Notes: generated by a model from the letters alone, not told the origin. 64,000 nt of DNA from Cherax quadricarinatus (GCF_038502225.1 NC_091372.1:3063617-3127616), one strand, 5' to 3'. Shown: positions 53,220 to 63,534, counted from the stretch's first letter. A program made the numbers and translations.

Positions 53220-55770
53220 ATGCGTGGGGAGTTTTGAATCAAGTGTGAGAGTAATGGTGGTTGGGGATTTCAATGCTAAAGTGGGTAAAAATGTTATGGA
53301 GGGAGTAGTAGGTAAATTTGGGGTGCCAGGGGTAAATGTAAATGGGGAGCCTTTAATTGAGCTATGTATAGAAAGAAATTTGGTAATAAGTAATACATAT
53401 TTTATGAAAAAGAGGGTAAATAAATATACAAGGTATGATGTAGCACGTAATGAAAGTAGTTTATTAGATTATGTATTGGTGGATAAAAGGTTGATGGGTA
53501 GGCTCCAGGATGTACATGTTTATAGAGGGGCAACTGATATATCGGATCATTATTTAGTTGTAGCTACAGTTAGATTAAGAGGTAGATGGGAAAAGAGGAA
53601 GGTGGCAACAACAAGTAAGAGGGAGGTGAAAGTGTATAAACTAAGGGAGGAGGAAGTTCGGGTGAGATATAAGCGACTATTGGCAGAAAGGTGGGCTAGT
53701 GCAAAGATGAGTAGTGGGGGGGTTGAAGAGGGTTGGAATAGTTTTAAAAATGCAGTATTAGAATGTGGGGCAGAAGTTTGTGGTTATAGGAGGGTGGGAG
53801 CAGGAGGAAAGAGGAGTGATTGGTGGAATGATGAAGTAAAGGGTGTGATAAAAGAGAAAAAGGTAGCTTATGAGAGGTTTTTACAAAGCAGAAGTGTTAT
53901 AAGAAGAGCAGAGTATATGGAGAGTAAAAGAAAGGTAAAGAGAGTGGTGAGAGAGTGCAAAAGGAGAGCAGATGATAGAGTGGGAGAGGCACTGTCAAGA
54001 AATTTTAATGAAAATAAGAAAAAATTTTGGAGTGAGTTAAACAAGTTAAGAAAGCCTAGGGAAAATATGGATTTGTCAGTTAAAAACAGAGTAGGGGAGT
54101 TAGTAGATGGGGAGATGGAGGTATTGGGTAGATGGCGAGAATATTTTGAGGAACTTTTAAATGTTAAGGAAGAAACAGAAGCAGTAATTTCATGCACTGT
54201 TCAGGGAGGTATACCATCTTTTAGGAGTGAAGAAGAGCAGAATGTAAGTGTGGGGGAGGTACGTGAGGCATTACGTAAAATGAAAGGGGGTAAAGCAGCT
54301 GGAACTGATGGGATCATGACAGAAATTTTAAAAGCAGGGGGGGATATAGTGTTGGAGTGGTTGGTACTTTTGTTTAATAAATGTATGAAAGAGGGGAAGG
54401 TACCTAGGGATTGGCGGAGAGCATGTATAGTCCCTTTATATAAAGGGAAAGGGGACAAAAGAGACTGTAAAAATTATAGAGGAATAAGCTTACTGAGTAT
54501 ACCAGGAAAAGTGTACGGTAGGGTTATAATTGAAAGAATTAGAGGTAAGACAGAATGTAGGATTGCGGATGAGCAAGGAGGTTTCAGAGTGGTTAGGGGA
54601 TGTGTAGATCAAGTGTTTACATTGAAGCATATATGTGAACAGTATTTAGATAAAGGTAGGGAAGTTTTTATTGCATTTATGGATTTAGAAAAGGCATATG
54701 ATAGAGTGGATAGAGGAGCAATGTGGCAGATGTTGCAAGTATATGGAATAGGTGGTAAGTTATTAAATGCTGTAAAGAGTTTTTATGAGGATAGTGAGGC
54801 TCAGGTTAGGGTGTGTAGAAGAGAGGGAGACTACTTCCCGGTAAAAGTAGGTCTTAGACAGGGATGTGTAATGTCACCATGGTTGTTTAATATATTTATA
54901 GATGGGGTTGTAAAGGAAGTAAATGCTAGGGTGTTCGGGAGAGGGGTGGGATTAAATTTTGGGGAATCAAATTCAAAATGGGAATTGACACAGTTACTTT
55001 TTGCTGATGATACTGTGCTTATGGGAGATTCTAAAGAAAAATTGCAAAGGTTAGTGGATGAGTTTGGGAATGTGTGTAAAGGTAGAAAGTTGAAAGTGAA
55101 CATAGAAAAGAGTAAGGTGATGAGGGTGTCAAATGATTTAGATAAAGAAAAATTGGATATCAAATTGGGGAGGAGGAGTATGGAAGAAGTGAATGTTTTC
55201 AGATACTTGGGAGTTGACGTGTCGGCGGATGGATTTATGAAGGATGAGGTTAATCATAGAATTGATGAGGGAAAAAAGGTGAGTGGTGCGTTGAGGTATA
55301 TGTGGAGTCAAAAAACGTTATCTATGGAGGCAAAGAAGGGAATGTATGAAAGTATAGTAGTACCAACACTCTTATATGGGTGTGAAGCTTGGGTGGTAAA
55401 TGCAGCAGCGAGGAGACGGTTGGAGGCAGTGGAGATGTCCTGTTTAAGGGCAATGTGTGGTGTAAATATTATGCAGAAAATTCGGAGTGTGGAAATTAGG
55501 AGAAGGTGTGGAGTTAATAAAAGTATTAGTCAGAGGGCAGAAGAGGGGTTGTTGAGGTGGTTTGGTCATTTAGAGAGAATGGATCAAAGTAGAATGACAT
55601 GGAAAGCATATAAATCTATAGGGGAAGGAAGGCGGGGTAGGGGTCGTCCTCGAAAGGGTTGGAGAGAGGGGGTAAAGGAGGTTTTGTGGGCAAGGGGCTT
55701 GGACTTCCAGCAAGCGTGCGTGAGCGTGTTAGATAGGAGTGAATGGAGACGAATGGTACTTGGGACCTGA
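53209..55770 (+). CDS. RTE endonuclease C-half, reverse transcriptase and C-terminal domain
   Basis: 853 residues open. Endonuclease continues: VMVVGDFNAKVGKNV, LLDYVLVDKRLMGRL and TDISDHYLVVATV with the Ser-Asp-His site. RT: KMKGGKAAGTDGIMTEIL, CKNYRGISLLSIPGKVYGRV, ADEQGGFRVVRGCVDQVFTL, motif A FIAFMDLEKAYDRVDRGAMW, motif B LRQGCVMSPWLFNIFIDG, motif C LLFADDTVLMG with both Asp, then FRYLGVDVSADGF. C-terminal domain: SCLRAMCGVNIMQKI, LLRWFGHLERMDQSRM, GRGRPRKGWREGVKEVL. All catalytic residues look intact; only the upstream frameshift separates it from a whole polyprotein. Confidence 0.92.
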   Translation: MLSECVGSFESSVRVMVVGDFNAKVGKNVMEGVVGKFGVPGVNVNGEPLIELCIERNLVISNTYFMKKRVNKYTRYDVARNESSLLDYVLVDKRLMGRLQDVHVYRGATDISDHYLVVATVRLRGRWEKRKVATTSKREVKVYKLREEEVRVRYKRLLAERWASAKMSSGGVEEGWNSFKNAVLECGAEVCGYRRVGAGGKRSDWWNDEVKGVIKEKKVAYERFLQSRSVIRRAEYMESKRKVKRVVRECKRRADDRVGEALSRNFNENKKKFWSELNKLRKPRENMDLSVKNRVGELVDGEMEVLGRWREYFEELLNVKEETEAVISCTVQGGIPSFRSEEEQNVSVGEVREALRKMKGGKAAGTDGIMTEILKAGGDIVLEWLVLLFNKCMKEGKVPRDWRRACIVPLYKGKGDKRDCKNYRGISLLSIPGKVYGRVIIERIRGKTECRIADEQGGFRVVRGCVDQVFTLKHICEQYLDKGREVFIAFMDLEKAYDRVDRGAMWQMLQVYGIGGKLLNAVKSFYEDSEAQVRVCRREGDYFPVKVGLRQGCVMSPWLFNIFIDGVVKEVNARVFGRGVGLNFGESNSKWELTQLLFADDTVLMGDSKEKLQRLVDEFGNVCKGRKLKVNIEKSKVMRVSNDLDKEKLDIKLGRRSMEEVNVFRYLGVDVSADGFMKDEVNHRIDEGKKVSGALRYMWSQKTLSMEAKKGMYESIVVPTLLYGCEAWVVNAAARRRLEAVEMSCLRAMCGVNIMQKIRSVEIRRRCGVNKSISQRAEEGLLRWFGHLERMDQSRMTWKAYKSIGEGRRGRGRPRKGWREGVKEVLWARGLDFQQACVSVLDRSEWRRMVLGT

Positions 55771-56384
55771 CGATCTGTTGGAGTGTGAGCAGGGTAATAT
55801 TTAGTGAAGGGATTCAGGGAAACCGGTTATTTTCATATAGTCGGACTTGAGTCCTGGAAATGGGAAGTACAATGCCTGCACTTGAAAGGATGGGTTTGGG
55901 ATATTGGCAGTTTGGAGGGATATGTTGTGTATCTTTATATGTGTATGCTTCTAGACTGTTGTATTCTGAGCACCTCTGCAAAAACAGTGATAATGTGCGA
56001 GTGTGGTGAAAGTGTTGAATGATGATGAAAGTATTTTCTTTTTGGGGATTTTCTTTCTTTTTTGGGTCACCCTGCCTCGGTGGGAGACGGCCGACTTGTT
56101 GAAAAAAACAAAAAAAAAAAACATGTATGTATAGTGTGACCTAAGTGTAAGTAGAAGTAGCAAAACGTACCTGAAATCTTGCATGTTTATGAGACAGAAA
56201 AAAGGACTCAGCAATCCTACCATCATGTAAAACAATTACAGGCTTTCTTTTTACACTCACTTGGTAGGACGGTAGTACCTCCCTTGGCGGCTGCTGTCTA
56301 CCAACCTACTACCTAGGATGTAATTTCTTATCTGCCACATTTGTTTTTTATAATAATGTAATACATGTATTATCAATAAGGTAA

Positions 56385-56515
56385 CAAAAGGACCCCAATG
56401 GAAATAAGTCACTCTGACTTTTTTTTGAGTTATCCCAGGTTCTCTATACATATCCTGCTATGTATGATAATCTTTGTAACTGTATTTGTGTATACCTGAG
56501 TAAACTTACTTACCG
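56385..56515. repeat. SINE 3' body and tail
   Basis: AAAAGGACCCCAATGGAAAT, then TTTGAGTTATCCCAGGTTCT and a tail with GATAATCTTTGTAACTGTAT. It matches the 3' half of the SINE at 62405 and the tail near 30950. Confidence 0.6.
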
Positions 56516-56519
56516 CCCA

Positions 56520-57451
56520 TTCAGCTATTACAACTACCCTATAAAGTGCACAGAAGTCGTTAATTTGACCAGTTTTATGCAAAATTAAAAAATGCTTATT
56601 TTAAAATAAAGTACTTATTAATGTAGACATTGTAGGCAGTAAAACAACATTTGTTCTGGTCTCAGGTCTCCCCTACATTATGTTTGCCTTCCATTTTGAA
56701 TTCATAATTACAAAAATACAAGATTTACTCTTATTTCTTGGATAATAAAAATATAACGAGGAATGTGGTCATAGTTTGCTGTGTCCCGATAATTAAATCG
56801 GACCTATTAACCCTTAAACGGTCCAAACGTATATATACGTTTTTTCAACATCTGAAAGTATGTCAAAAAATGTAGATCTTCTTTTTTGTTTTACATTTGA
56901 AAACGTGTAAAAAAAACTTTTATCTATCTTTTTTTTTGTTATATTTGAAAATATGTAAAAAAAAGTAGATCTACTTTTGTAGCACTATGAATTTGAACGT
57001 CGATCTGTTTGGACCGTTTAAGGGTTAAAAATCCATGATACAAACTGGGGGCCTTACCCATCCTCAGGAAAATTGGCAAAAGTCATATATTTCAACTATT
57101 TTGAGCCCAGTTTCAAACTACTTTCAGCGCTGAAAGCAATTAAAATCATCCCTGCTTCAGTAGTATGTTTTTCATTCTATCAAATCATACCAAGAAACTG
57201 CCAATAAAACCATAAAAATCACCCTAGAAACCTCAAATTTGCTATTTTAAACCAAACACGAGATCAGAATTTTACTTTTCCCATTTTGTTATGTATGAGA
57301 CAGGATTTTTTTTATATTATGTACGCTCAGTGCACAGACCCAGTCTCTCAAATCTAGGCCAAAACTTACCACTCATAACTTATCTGACTAAGATGGCAGC
57401 TACACAAGGGACTCTTAATGATGTACTTCTACAGGACATCTACTATAAGGG
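56520..57451. mobile_element. piggyBac-like element, right part, host of an inner MITE
   Basis: Sequence parallel to 8550-9276 (CAACTACCCTATAAAGTGCA...; ATGTTTTTCATTCTATCAAA), ending TATAAGGG|TTAA at 57455. The left third is missing. The inner MITE at 56811 interrupts it. Confidence 0.62.
56811..57024. mobile_element. piggyBac-like MITE, 214 bp, palindromic
   Basis: TTAA|CCCTTAAACGGTCC and GGACCGTTTAAGGG|TTAA. It is the reverse-oriented sister of 42278-42489, differing by few bases, so both moved rather recently. Confidence 0.9.
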
Positions 57452-57454
57452 TTA

Positions 57455-57800
57455 AATGCTTACTTTGGTATCATCCTCAAATAATAAAAAATTGTTGCTA
57501 ATACTTTTATCAAGGTCTACTATGAGGATGAGAAACAAGAGCAGTGCCAGGACTCTGCTTGGGACATACTGAACTTCTTTACTTAACTAAGACTAAATTT
57601 TGTTTTATTTACTAGTGCTGTTTGTGTTTTGTTATATAATTGCTTATTCATTTTCCTACTTTAGTTACTGATCCCATTTTATTGCCTCTCACTCCATGAT
57701 CACATTTATCAGATTCCATTGTAAAGTGTGTAGACCACATTTACTTCTTGGTTGTCTTCCAAAGCCTCTATGATTTTGTCATAATCTGAAGGAGAGGTGG
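57455..57800 (-). pseudogene. Badly decayed LINE reverse transcriptase
   Basis: Minus-strand wording parallel to the RT B-C region (the plus strand shows TATGAGGATGAGAAACAAGA, GGTATCATCCTCAAATAATA). DKIIEALEDNQEVN appears near 57720-57780. Many stops. CR1-type is likely. Confidence 0.4.
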
Positions 57801-57814
57801 AGATATGTTGCAGT

Positions 57815-57945
57815 TTTTTTTTAACTGTAGTGTCAGCATGACTCTGGGAAGACAGTGATGGAATGAGTGATGATGAAAGTGTTTCTTCTTTTTCGGGTCA
57901 GCCTGCCTTGGTGGGAAACAGCCGATGTGTTAATAAAAGAAATCT
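57815..57945 (+). repeat. RTE LINE 3' tail fragment
   Basis: ACTGTAGTGTCAGCATGACT through TTTTTCGGGTCAGCCTGCCT to CCGATGTGTTAATAAAAGA. Typical heavily 5'-truncated RTE insertion. Confidence 0.78.
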
Positions 57946-58278
57946 TCCTTCTCTAAATAACTGTGTACTTGATAAATAATGAAGTTTATTTTTACAATTG
58001 ATTGGTTGTGGTCTCATCATTCTGTCAAGGATTTTTATGTGTGAAAAAGTGCTGCTGGTCTTTAAGTTATCTTTTTTGATGCTCTGCTGTATCCTTGGTG
58101 CAGAGGAACTACAGCTGCACTTTTAAGGCATCTGGGGGTTTCCGACAAAAGAAGAGCTTCACTAACATTACTTGCAACTTAAGATATTGTTGCAGCCACT
58201 CCTTCAAGGGCCCTTGAAGGAGCATTACAAAGATTACACGAATTAGATAATACAAATTATCTTTTATTATCCTCTCAG

Positions 58279-58351
58279 GCGGGACTTACTGTGGCAGCGC
58301 TTGACAGCCAGCCTTCGAGAAGATGAGAGACAAAAGTTACCCAGAGAACAG
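58279..58351 (+). CDS. SZT2: SZT2-like gene, exon 13 of window (73 bp)
   Basis: Acceptor TATCCTCTCAG, donor GAACAG|GTCAGT. The first base completes the Arg codon left open by exon 12. Then RDLLWQRLTASLREDERQ and KLPREQ. A short, charged helix. The donor region is followed by two further degenerate copies of AGAGAACAGGTCA (58372-58412), a local triplication of the splice donor sequence. Phase 0 out fits exon 14. Confidence 0.8.
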
Positions 58352-58429
58352 GTCAGTCACAATGTTTCTTAGAGAACAGGTCAGTTACAGTGTTTCTCAG
58401 AGAACAGGTCATTCATGATTCTTAGAGAA

Positions 58430-59560
58430 CATACATATACACACACATTTTCTTGGACTGCAAGAAGGCGTTTGACACAGTTCCACACAAGAGATTAGTG
58501 CAAAAACTGGAGGACCAAGCAGGGATAACAGGGAAGGCACTGTGATGGATCAGGGAATACTTGTCAGGAAGACAGCAGCGAGTCATGGCACGTGGCAAGG
58601 TGTCAGAGTGGGCACCTGTGACCAGCGGGGTCCTACAGGGGTCAGTCCTAGGACCAGTGCTGTTTCTGGTATTTGTGAACGACATGACAGAAAGAATAGA
58701 ATCCGAAGTGTCCCTGTTTGCAGATGACGTGAAGTTGATGAGAAGAACTCATTCGATTGAAGACCAGGCAGAACTACAAAGGGATCTGGACAGGCTGCAG
58801 ACCTGGTCCAGCAATTGGCTACTGGAGTTCAACCCCACCAAGTGCAAAGTCATGAAGATTGGGGAAGGGCAAAGAAGACCGCAGACGGAGTACAGTCTAG
58901 GGGGCCAGAGACTACAAACCTCACTCAAGGAAAAAGATCTTGGGGTGAGTATAACACCAGGCACATCTCCTGAAGCGCACATCAACCAAATAACTGCTGC
59001 AGCATATGGGCGCCTAGCAAACCTCAGAACAGCATTCCGACATCTTAATAAGGAATCGTTCAGGACCCTGTACACCGTGTACGTTAGGCCCAGTTTGGAA
59101 CCCACACCTAGCCAAGCACGTAAAGAAACTAGAGAAAGTGCAAAGGTTTGCAACAAGACTAGTCCCAGAGCTAAGAGGTATGTCCTATGAGGAGAGGTTA
59201 AGGGAAATCAACCTGACGACACTGGAGGACAGGAGAGATAGGGGGGACATGATAACGACATACAAAATACTGAGAGGAATTGACAAGGTGAGCAAAGACA
59301 GGATGTTCCAGAGATGGGACACAGTTGGAAGTTGAAGACACAGATGAATCACAGGGATGTTAGGAAGTATTTCTTCAGCCACAGAGTAGTCAGGAAGTGG
59401 AATAGTTTGGGAAGCGATGTAGTGGAGGCAGGATCCATACATAGCTTTAAGCAGAGGTATGATAAAGCTCACGGTTCAGGGAGAGTGACTTAGTAGCTAT
59501 CAGTGAAGAGGCGGGGCCAAGAGCTTGGATTCGACCCCTGCAACCTCAACTAGGTGAGTA
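58430..59560 (+). mobile_element. CR1-like LINE, 5' truncated
   Basis: Begins inside RT motif A (FLDCKKAFDTVPHKRLVQKL). It continues with one stop, WIREYLSGRQQRVMARGKVS, SGVLQGSVLGPVLFLVFVND, LFADDVKLM and FNPTKCKVMKIGEG, to the C-terminal region with frameshifts (58561-59190, 59138-59335). The 3' end is CAACCTCAACTAGGTGAGTA. It lies immediately after exon 13. Motif B has Leu instead of Pro in GVPQG, and the frames are broken, so it is dead. Confidence 0.87.
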
Positions 59561-59574
59561 CATACACATCTTTC

Positions 59575-59905
59575 AACAAACTGGCCGTATCCCACTGAGG
59601 CAGGGTGGCCCAAAGAGAAAGAACAAAAGTTTATCTTTTTAACTTTAGTAATGTATACAAGAGAAGGGGTTACTAGCCCCTTGCTCCTGGCATGTTAGTC
59701 GCCTCTTACGACATGCATGGCTTACAGAGGAAGAATTCTGTTCTACTTCCCCATGGGATAAGCAAAAATAAGAACAAGAACTAGTAAGAAAATAGAAGAA
59801 AACCCAGAGGGGTGTGTATATATATGCTTGTACATGCATGTGTAGTGTGACCTAAGTGTAAGTAGAAGTAGCAAGATGTACCTGAAATCTTGCATATTAA
59901 TGAGA
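59575..59905 (-). mobile_element. RTE-derived short element, truncated
   Basis: TTTCAACAAACTGGCCGTAT to GAAATCTTGCATATTAATGAG. The last ~110 bp of the 5' part are missing. Confidence 0.82.
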
Positions 59906-59924
59906 TTATATGATCCCTCAAGGG

Positions 59925-60075
59925 AGGTTCCTTGATGCTGGTGAAGGGTCTCTTGATCCAAGGAATTAGATCTGTGCTTTAATTCCTTGAATCGAGTCTG
60001 AGTGCCTTCCATTCTCCCCTAGTGCTGCATGATCCCTACAGGTTTAGCGCTCCCTCATGACTGTAATAACAATAA
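59925..60075 (+). repeat. Short interspersed repeat (GGGTTTAG family)
   Basis: GGTTCCTTGATGCTGGTGAA to ACAGGTTTAGCGCTCCCTCA followed by AATAACAATAATGAC. Confidence 0.65.
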
Positions 60076-60372
60076 TGACAATAATTCTGATTATTTGAGG
60101 TACAATTTATACTAACCTTTGCAAATTATTAAAGCTATTGATTTGGAAGTTGATGGATGAGTTTCATTTTTCATGGGTTACCTAAGTGGAAAATGGCCAG
60201 TGTATGTATTAAATTGTGAATGCTGGCAAATATATCTTTCTTGGGGTTGCTTTATCTTAATGGGAAATGGTTAATGTACTAAAAGAAGTAGTAATATGCA
60301 GGGCAAACAATATTTGTATTTTTTATATTAATTTCTTTGATTAAAGTAATTTATTTACTGGTTGTCTTACAG

Positions 60373-60539
60373 ATACTTAGTGGTTTAAGCTTCAGTGAGC
60401 TGAGTGAACTGTTGAGCATGGTGAGTGTTGAGCCTCTGAGTGCAGTCGACCCACAACTCTTACCCCTCCTGTCTAAACCTCTGCAGTGGTACCAAGGTCT
60501 GACCAGGGTCTTACAGTCCAAGTACCAGGAGCGCCACAG
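60373..60539 (+). CDS. SZT2: SZT2-like gene, exon 14 of window
   Basis: 167 bp, acceptor GTTGTCTTACAG, donor CGCCACAG|GTACAC, phase 0 to 2. It encodes ILSGLSFSELSELLSMVSVE, PLSAVDPQLLPLLSKPLQWY and QGLTRVLQSKYQERH. It is Leu-rich and helical, with good codon bias and no stop. It is one of the clearest exons; the 55-codon frame begins exactly at the acceptor. Confidence 0.87.
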
Positions 60540-61748
60540 GTACACTACTCTTATTAACAGTCAATCCTTAATTTAATGGACTAATGGTGATTATTATTGA
60601 AAGAGACAAAACTGTTTACCATGATCATAGCAGTTATGGACAGTTCTGTAAACAACTTTTTTTTCAGAATACAGTAACCCAGCAGATTTTGTCCCATATT
60701 TCTAAAGTTTGTTGTATTACGATAAGTTAAATCAAGGGTTTATAATATATTATAACATTGAATAATTATGAAATTTAAGCGTTACGAATAAATATGAAAT
60801 ATACGTTAAGGTCAAAATTAGGTAAATATTCTCATTAAATTTATGATTTTTAAAGTATAAAAATTAACATAGAAGAGGTTGTACAGTTATACAGTTTAGT
60901 ACATGATGAGGAAGTGTGCCATTATCACCATTTCCATTTCTCTCCTTGATGCTGGTGAGGGGCTCTTGAGCTAGGGAATTGGACCTGTGTTCTGATTGCC
61001 TGAATTGAGTCTGAATACCTTCCATTCCCCCCCCCCTCCCACATGCTCTGTATAATCCTATGGGTTTAGCACTCTCCCATGATTATAATAATAATAATCT
61101 CATTGACTCTCTCTCTCTCTCTCATTTATTCATTTTACCTTGTTTATTCATTTTACCTTGTTTACTCACCTCTCACTTTATATTAAGACTACAGATATTT
61201 TAAGGTAAGTAAAGAGTGTACTGTATATGCATTTTATCACTCAGGGGCACTTTAAATGTTGTTGTACATTATGTGTGGGTGGCGTAGCCTGGCTGGCTGC
61301 CATACCTCCCACACCTGACTTTTCTTACAAATAAATACTACTCATCTTTCACCCTACATTAACACTACATATATTTTAAGGTAAGTAATAGGTGTACTGT
61401 GTGTGTATTTTACTTTTTATTGTTTTTTAATGCCTAGTTCTAATGCTAATGTAATATATGTTAGTGTAAACTTGATATCTGACATTTATACACATTTATA
61501 AGTGGAAAAAATAGCATTCTGCTTTCTGGCAATGTCCGCTTTCCGGCGGTAGCCTGGAACCTGACTTGCTGTATAAGTGGGGCTCTACTGCATATATGTA
61601 TAATGTAGTCTCTTGGACACTTTATGTATACTAAGACTTGATATACACTTTTTTTCAGTACAGTATGGACCTTGAATGTATAAATTGTTGTGAAGGATAT
61701 GCTTTATGACTTTACTGTATTCTGTATATATATTTTCTCTTCAAATAG
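60540..61748. other. Intron 14: repeats only
   Basis: Pogo-like debris near 60660-60740, a GGGTTTAG-family repeat at 60945, a (CT)n run at 61108, duplicated TTTACCTTGTTTA and ACTACAGATATTTTAAGGTAAGTA blocks (61130-61210 and about 61365-61390), and a decayed element end (CCGGCGGTAGCCTGGAACCT) near 61545. Confidence 0.45.
60945..61100 (+). repeat. Short interspersed repeat (GGGTTTAG family)
   Basis: CTTGATGCTGGTGAGGGGCT to GGGTTTAGCACTCTCCCATG and an ATA tail. Confidence 0.65.
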
Positions 61749-61854
61749 GAGTTTAACATCTAATGACGGTAACATTCAGCATGTGGTGGTGCTAAGCTCG
61801 ACGTGTTCTGATGCCTTTATGATGCTCTCTATAAATCTCCATCATCAGAAAGCA
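61749..61854 (+). CDS. SZT2: SZT2-like gene, exon 15 of window (last seen)
   Basis: 106 bp, acceptor TCTTCAAATAG, donor AAAGCA|GTAAGT. The first base completes an Arg codon with exon 14. Then SLTSNDGNIQHVVVLSSTCS and DAFMMLSINLHHQKA. A strand-rich segment (HVVVLSS; FMMLSINL). It ends phase 0, so more exons must follow beyond 64000. The rest of the window is intron filled with repeats. Confidence 0.83.
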
Positions 61855-61969
61855 GTAAGTAGTTATGTCTCTGTCTAAATATAAATACATTGCCACTTCT
61901 TATAAGAGGCTGCATATTCACAACTGACTCAGAAATTGGTGATACATCTGTAAACAAAGTACATAATTG

Positions 61970-62290
61970 TTTTTTTCAATGCACCAGCCATATCCCACCA
62001 AGGCAGGGGTTACCTAAAAAGAAAAACCAATGTTTTTCCTTTTACATTTAATAATTTATACAGGAAAGGGGGTTACTAGCCCCTTGCTTCCAGCATTTTA
62101 GTCGCCACCTACAACACATATGACTTACAGAGGAAGAATTTTGTTCCATTTCCCCATGAAGATAAAAGGAATAAAGAAGAACAAGAACTAGTAAGAAAAT
62201 AGAAGAAAACCCAGATGGGTGTATATATATGCTTGTACATGCATGTATAGTGTGACCTAAGTGTAAGTAGAAGCAGCAAGATATACCTGT
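61970..62290 (-). mobile_element. RTE-derived short element, 5' truncated
   Basis: CAATGCACCAGCCATATCCC to GAAGCAGCAAGATATACCTG. Diverged by several percent. Confidence 0.8.
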
Positions 62291-62404
62291 TATCCTATGT
62301 ATTTCTTCTTTCTTCTTTCAACAGACCGGCAGTATCTCACCGAGGCAGGGTGGTCCAAAAAGAAAAACAAAAGTTCCTCTTTTTAACTTTAGTAATGTAT
62401 ACAG

Positions 62405-62690
62405 AAGGGGTGGCCTGGTGGCTAAAGCTCCCGCTTCACACACGGAGAGCCCGAGTTCGATTCCTGGCAGGTGGAAACATTTCGACACGTTTCCTTACAC
62501 CTGTTGTCCTGTTCACCTTGTAGCAAATAGATACCTGGGTGTTAAGCGGCTGGTGTGGGTCGCATCCTGGGGGACAAGATTGAGGACCCCAATGGAAATA
62601 AGTTAGTCCTTGATGACACACTGACTTTCTTGGGTTATCCTGGGTGGCTAACCCTCCAGGTTAGCCACCTTATCTTATCTTACTAGCCCC
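62405..62690 (+). mobile_element. tRNA-derived SINE with Val(CAC)-like head, complete
   Basis: Head GGGTGGCCTGGTGGCTAAAG; anticodon-loop region CTTCACACAC gives CAC; B box GAGTTCGATTCC. Body with ACCTGTTGTCCTGTTCACCT, GATACCTGGGTGTTAAGCGG and CAATGGAAATAAGTTAGTCC. The tail is CTTATCTTATCTTA. The internal pol III promoter boxes are well kept. Confidence 0.85.
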
Positions 62691-62801
62691 TTGCTCTCAG
62701 AATGTTAATCACCTCTTATGACACGCATGGCTTACGGAGGAAGAATTCTGTTTCACTTCCCCATTGAGATAAGAGCAAATAAAGAAGAACAAGAACTCGT
62801 A

Positions 62802-63375
62802 GGCAATGTGTGGTGTGAATATAATGCAGAGAATCCGTAGTTTAGAGATTAGGAGGAGGTTCAGGATTACCAAAACTATTATCCAGAGGGCTGAGGAGGG
62901 GTTATTGAGATGGTTTGGACATGTAGAGAGGGTGGAACAAAATAGAATGACTTCGAGAGTGTATAAATCTGTAGTGGAGGGAAGGCGGGGTAGGGGTCAG
63001 CCTAAGAAAGGTTGGAGGGAAGGGGTAAAGGAGGTTTTGTGTGTGTGGGGTTTGAACTTCCAGCAGGCGTGCATGAGTGTGTTAGATAGGAGTAAATGGA
63101 GACAAATGGTTTTTAGGACTTGATGTGCTGTTGGAGTGCAAGCAAGGTAATGTTTATGAAGGGATTCAGGGAAACCAGCAGGCCGGACTTGATTCCTGGA
63201 GATGGTAAGTGCAGTGCCGGCACTCTGAAGGAGGGGTGTTAATGTTGCAGTTTTATAACTGTAGTGTAAGCATACCTCTGCCAAGATGATGATGGAGTGA
63301 ATGATGAAAGTTTTTCTTTTTCGGGCCACCCTGCCTTGGTGGGAAACTGCCGATGTGTTAATAAATAAAAATAAT
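62802..63375 (+). mobile_element. RTE LINE 3' fragment, ~11-bp duplication
   Basis: Starts inside the ORF at AMCGVNIMQRIRSLEIRRRF, continues EEGLLRWFGHVERVEQNRM and GRGQPKKGWREGVKEVL, and ends TGTGTTAATAAATAAAAATAAT. AAGAACTCGTA before and AAGAACTAGTA after are the target duplication. The frame is open for 105 codons but is only the C-terminal tail. Confidence 0.87.
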
Positions 63376-63534
63376 AATAAAGAACTAGTAAGAAAATAGA
63401 AGAACACCCTGAGGAGTGTGTATATATATACTTGTAAATGTGTGTGTAGTGTGACCTAAGTGTAAGTAGAAGTAGCAAGATGTACCTGAAATTTTGCGTG
63501 TTTATGAGACAGAAAAAAAGACACCAGCAATCCT

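Larger units (their letters stand above)
52431..56120 (+). mobile_element. Full-length RTE-clade LINE, 3.69 kb, 12-bp duplication
   Basis: Flanked by ACATGTATGTAT (52419-52430 and 56121-56132). The 5' UTR is 52431-52850 and starts GTAGGTAGTAGGTTGGTAGA. One ORF with endonuclease and RT follows (52851-55770, one frameshift). The 3' UTR ends CTGCCTCGGTGGGAGACGGC...GTTGAAAAAAACA plus an A-run. Length, single ORF and C-terminal WFGHLERM/GRPRKGW motif fit RTE. The perfect target duplication and long open frame mark a recent insertion. Confidence 0.92.
52150..56313 (-). mobile_element. RTE-derived short element split by a full-length RTE LINE
   Basis: Pieces 52150-52430 and 56121-56313 together form one full element (CAACCAACCGGCCGTATCCC to CCAACCTACTACCTAG). 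The LINE sits between, in the opposite orientation. Confidence 0.88.
62310..63530 (-). mobile_element. RTE-derived short element broken by a SINE and an RTE fragment
   Basis: Pieces 62310-62404, 62683-62801 and 63376-63530 read continuously as one element (GACCGGCAGTATCTCACCGA to GACACCAGCAATCCTCC). Confidence 0.78.
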
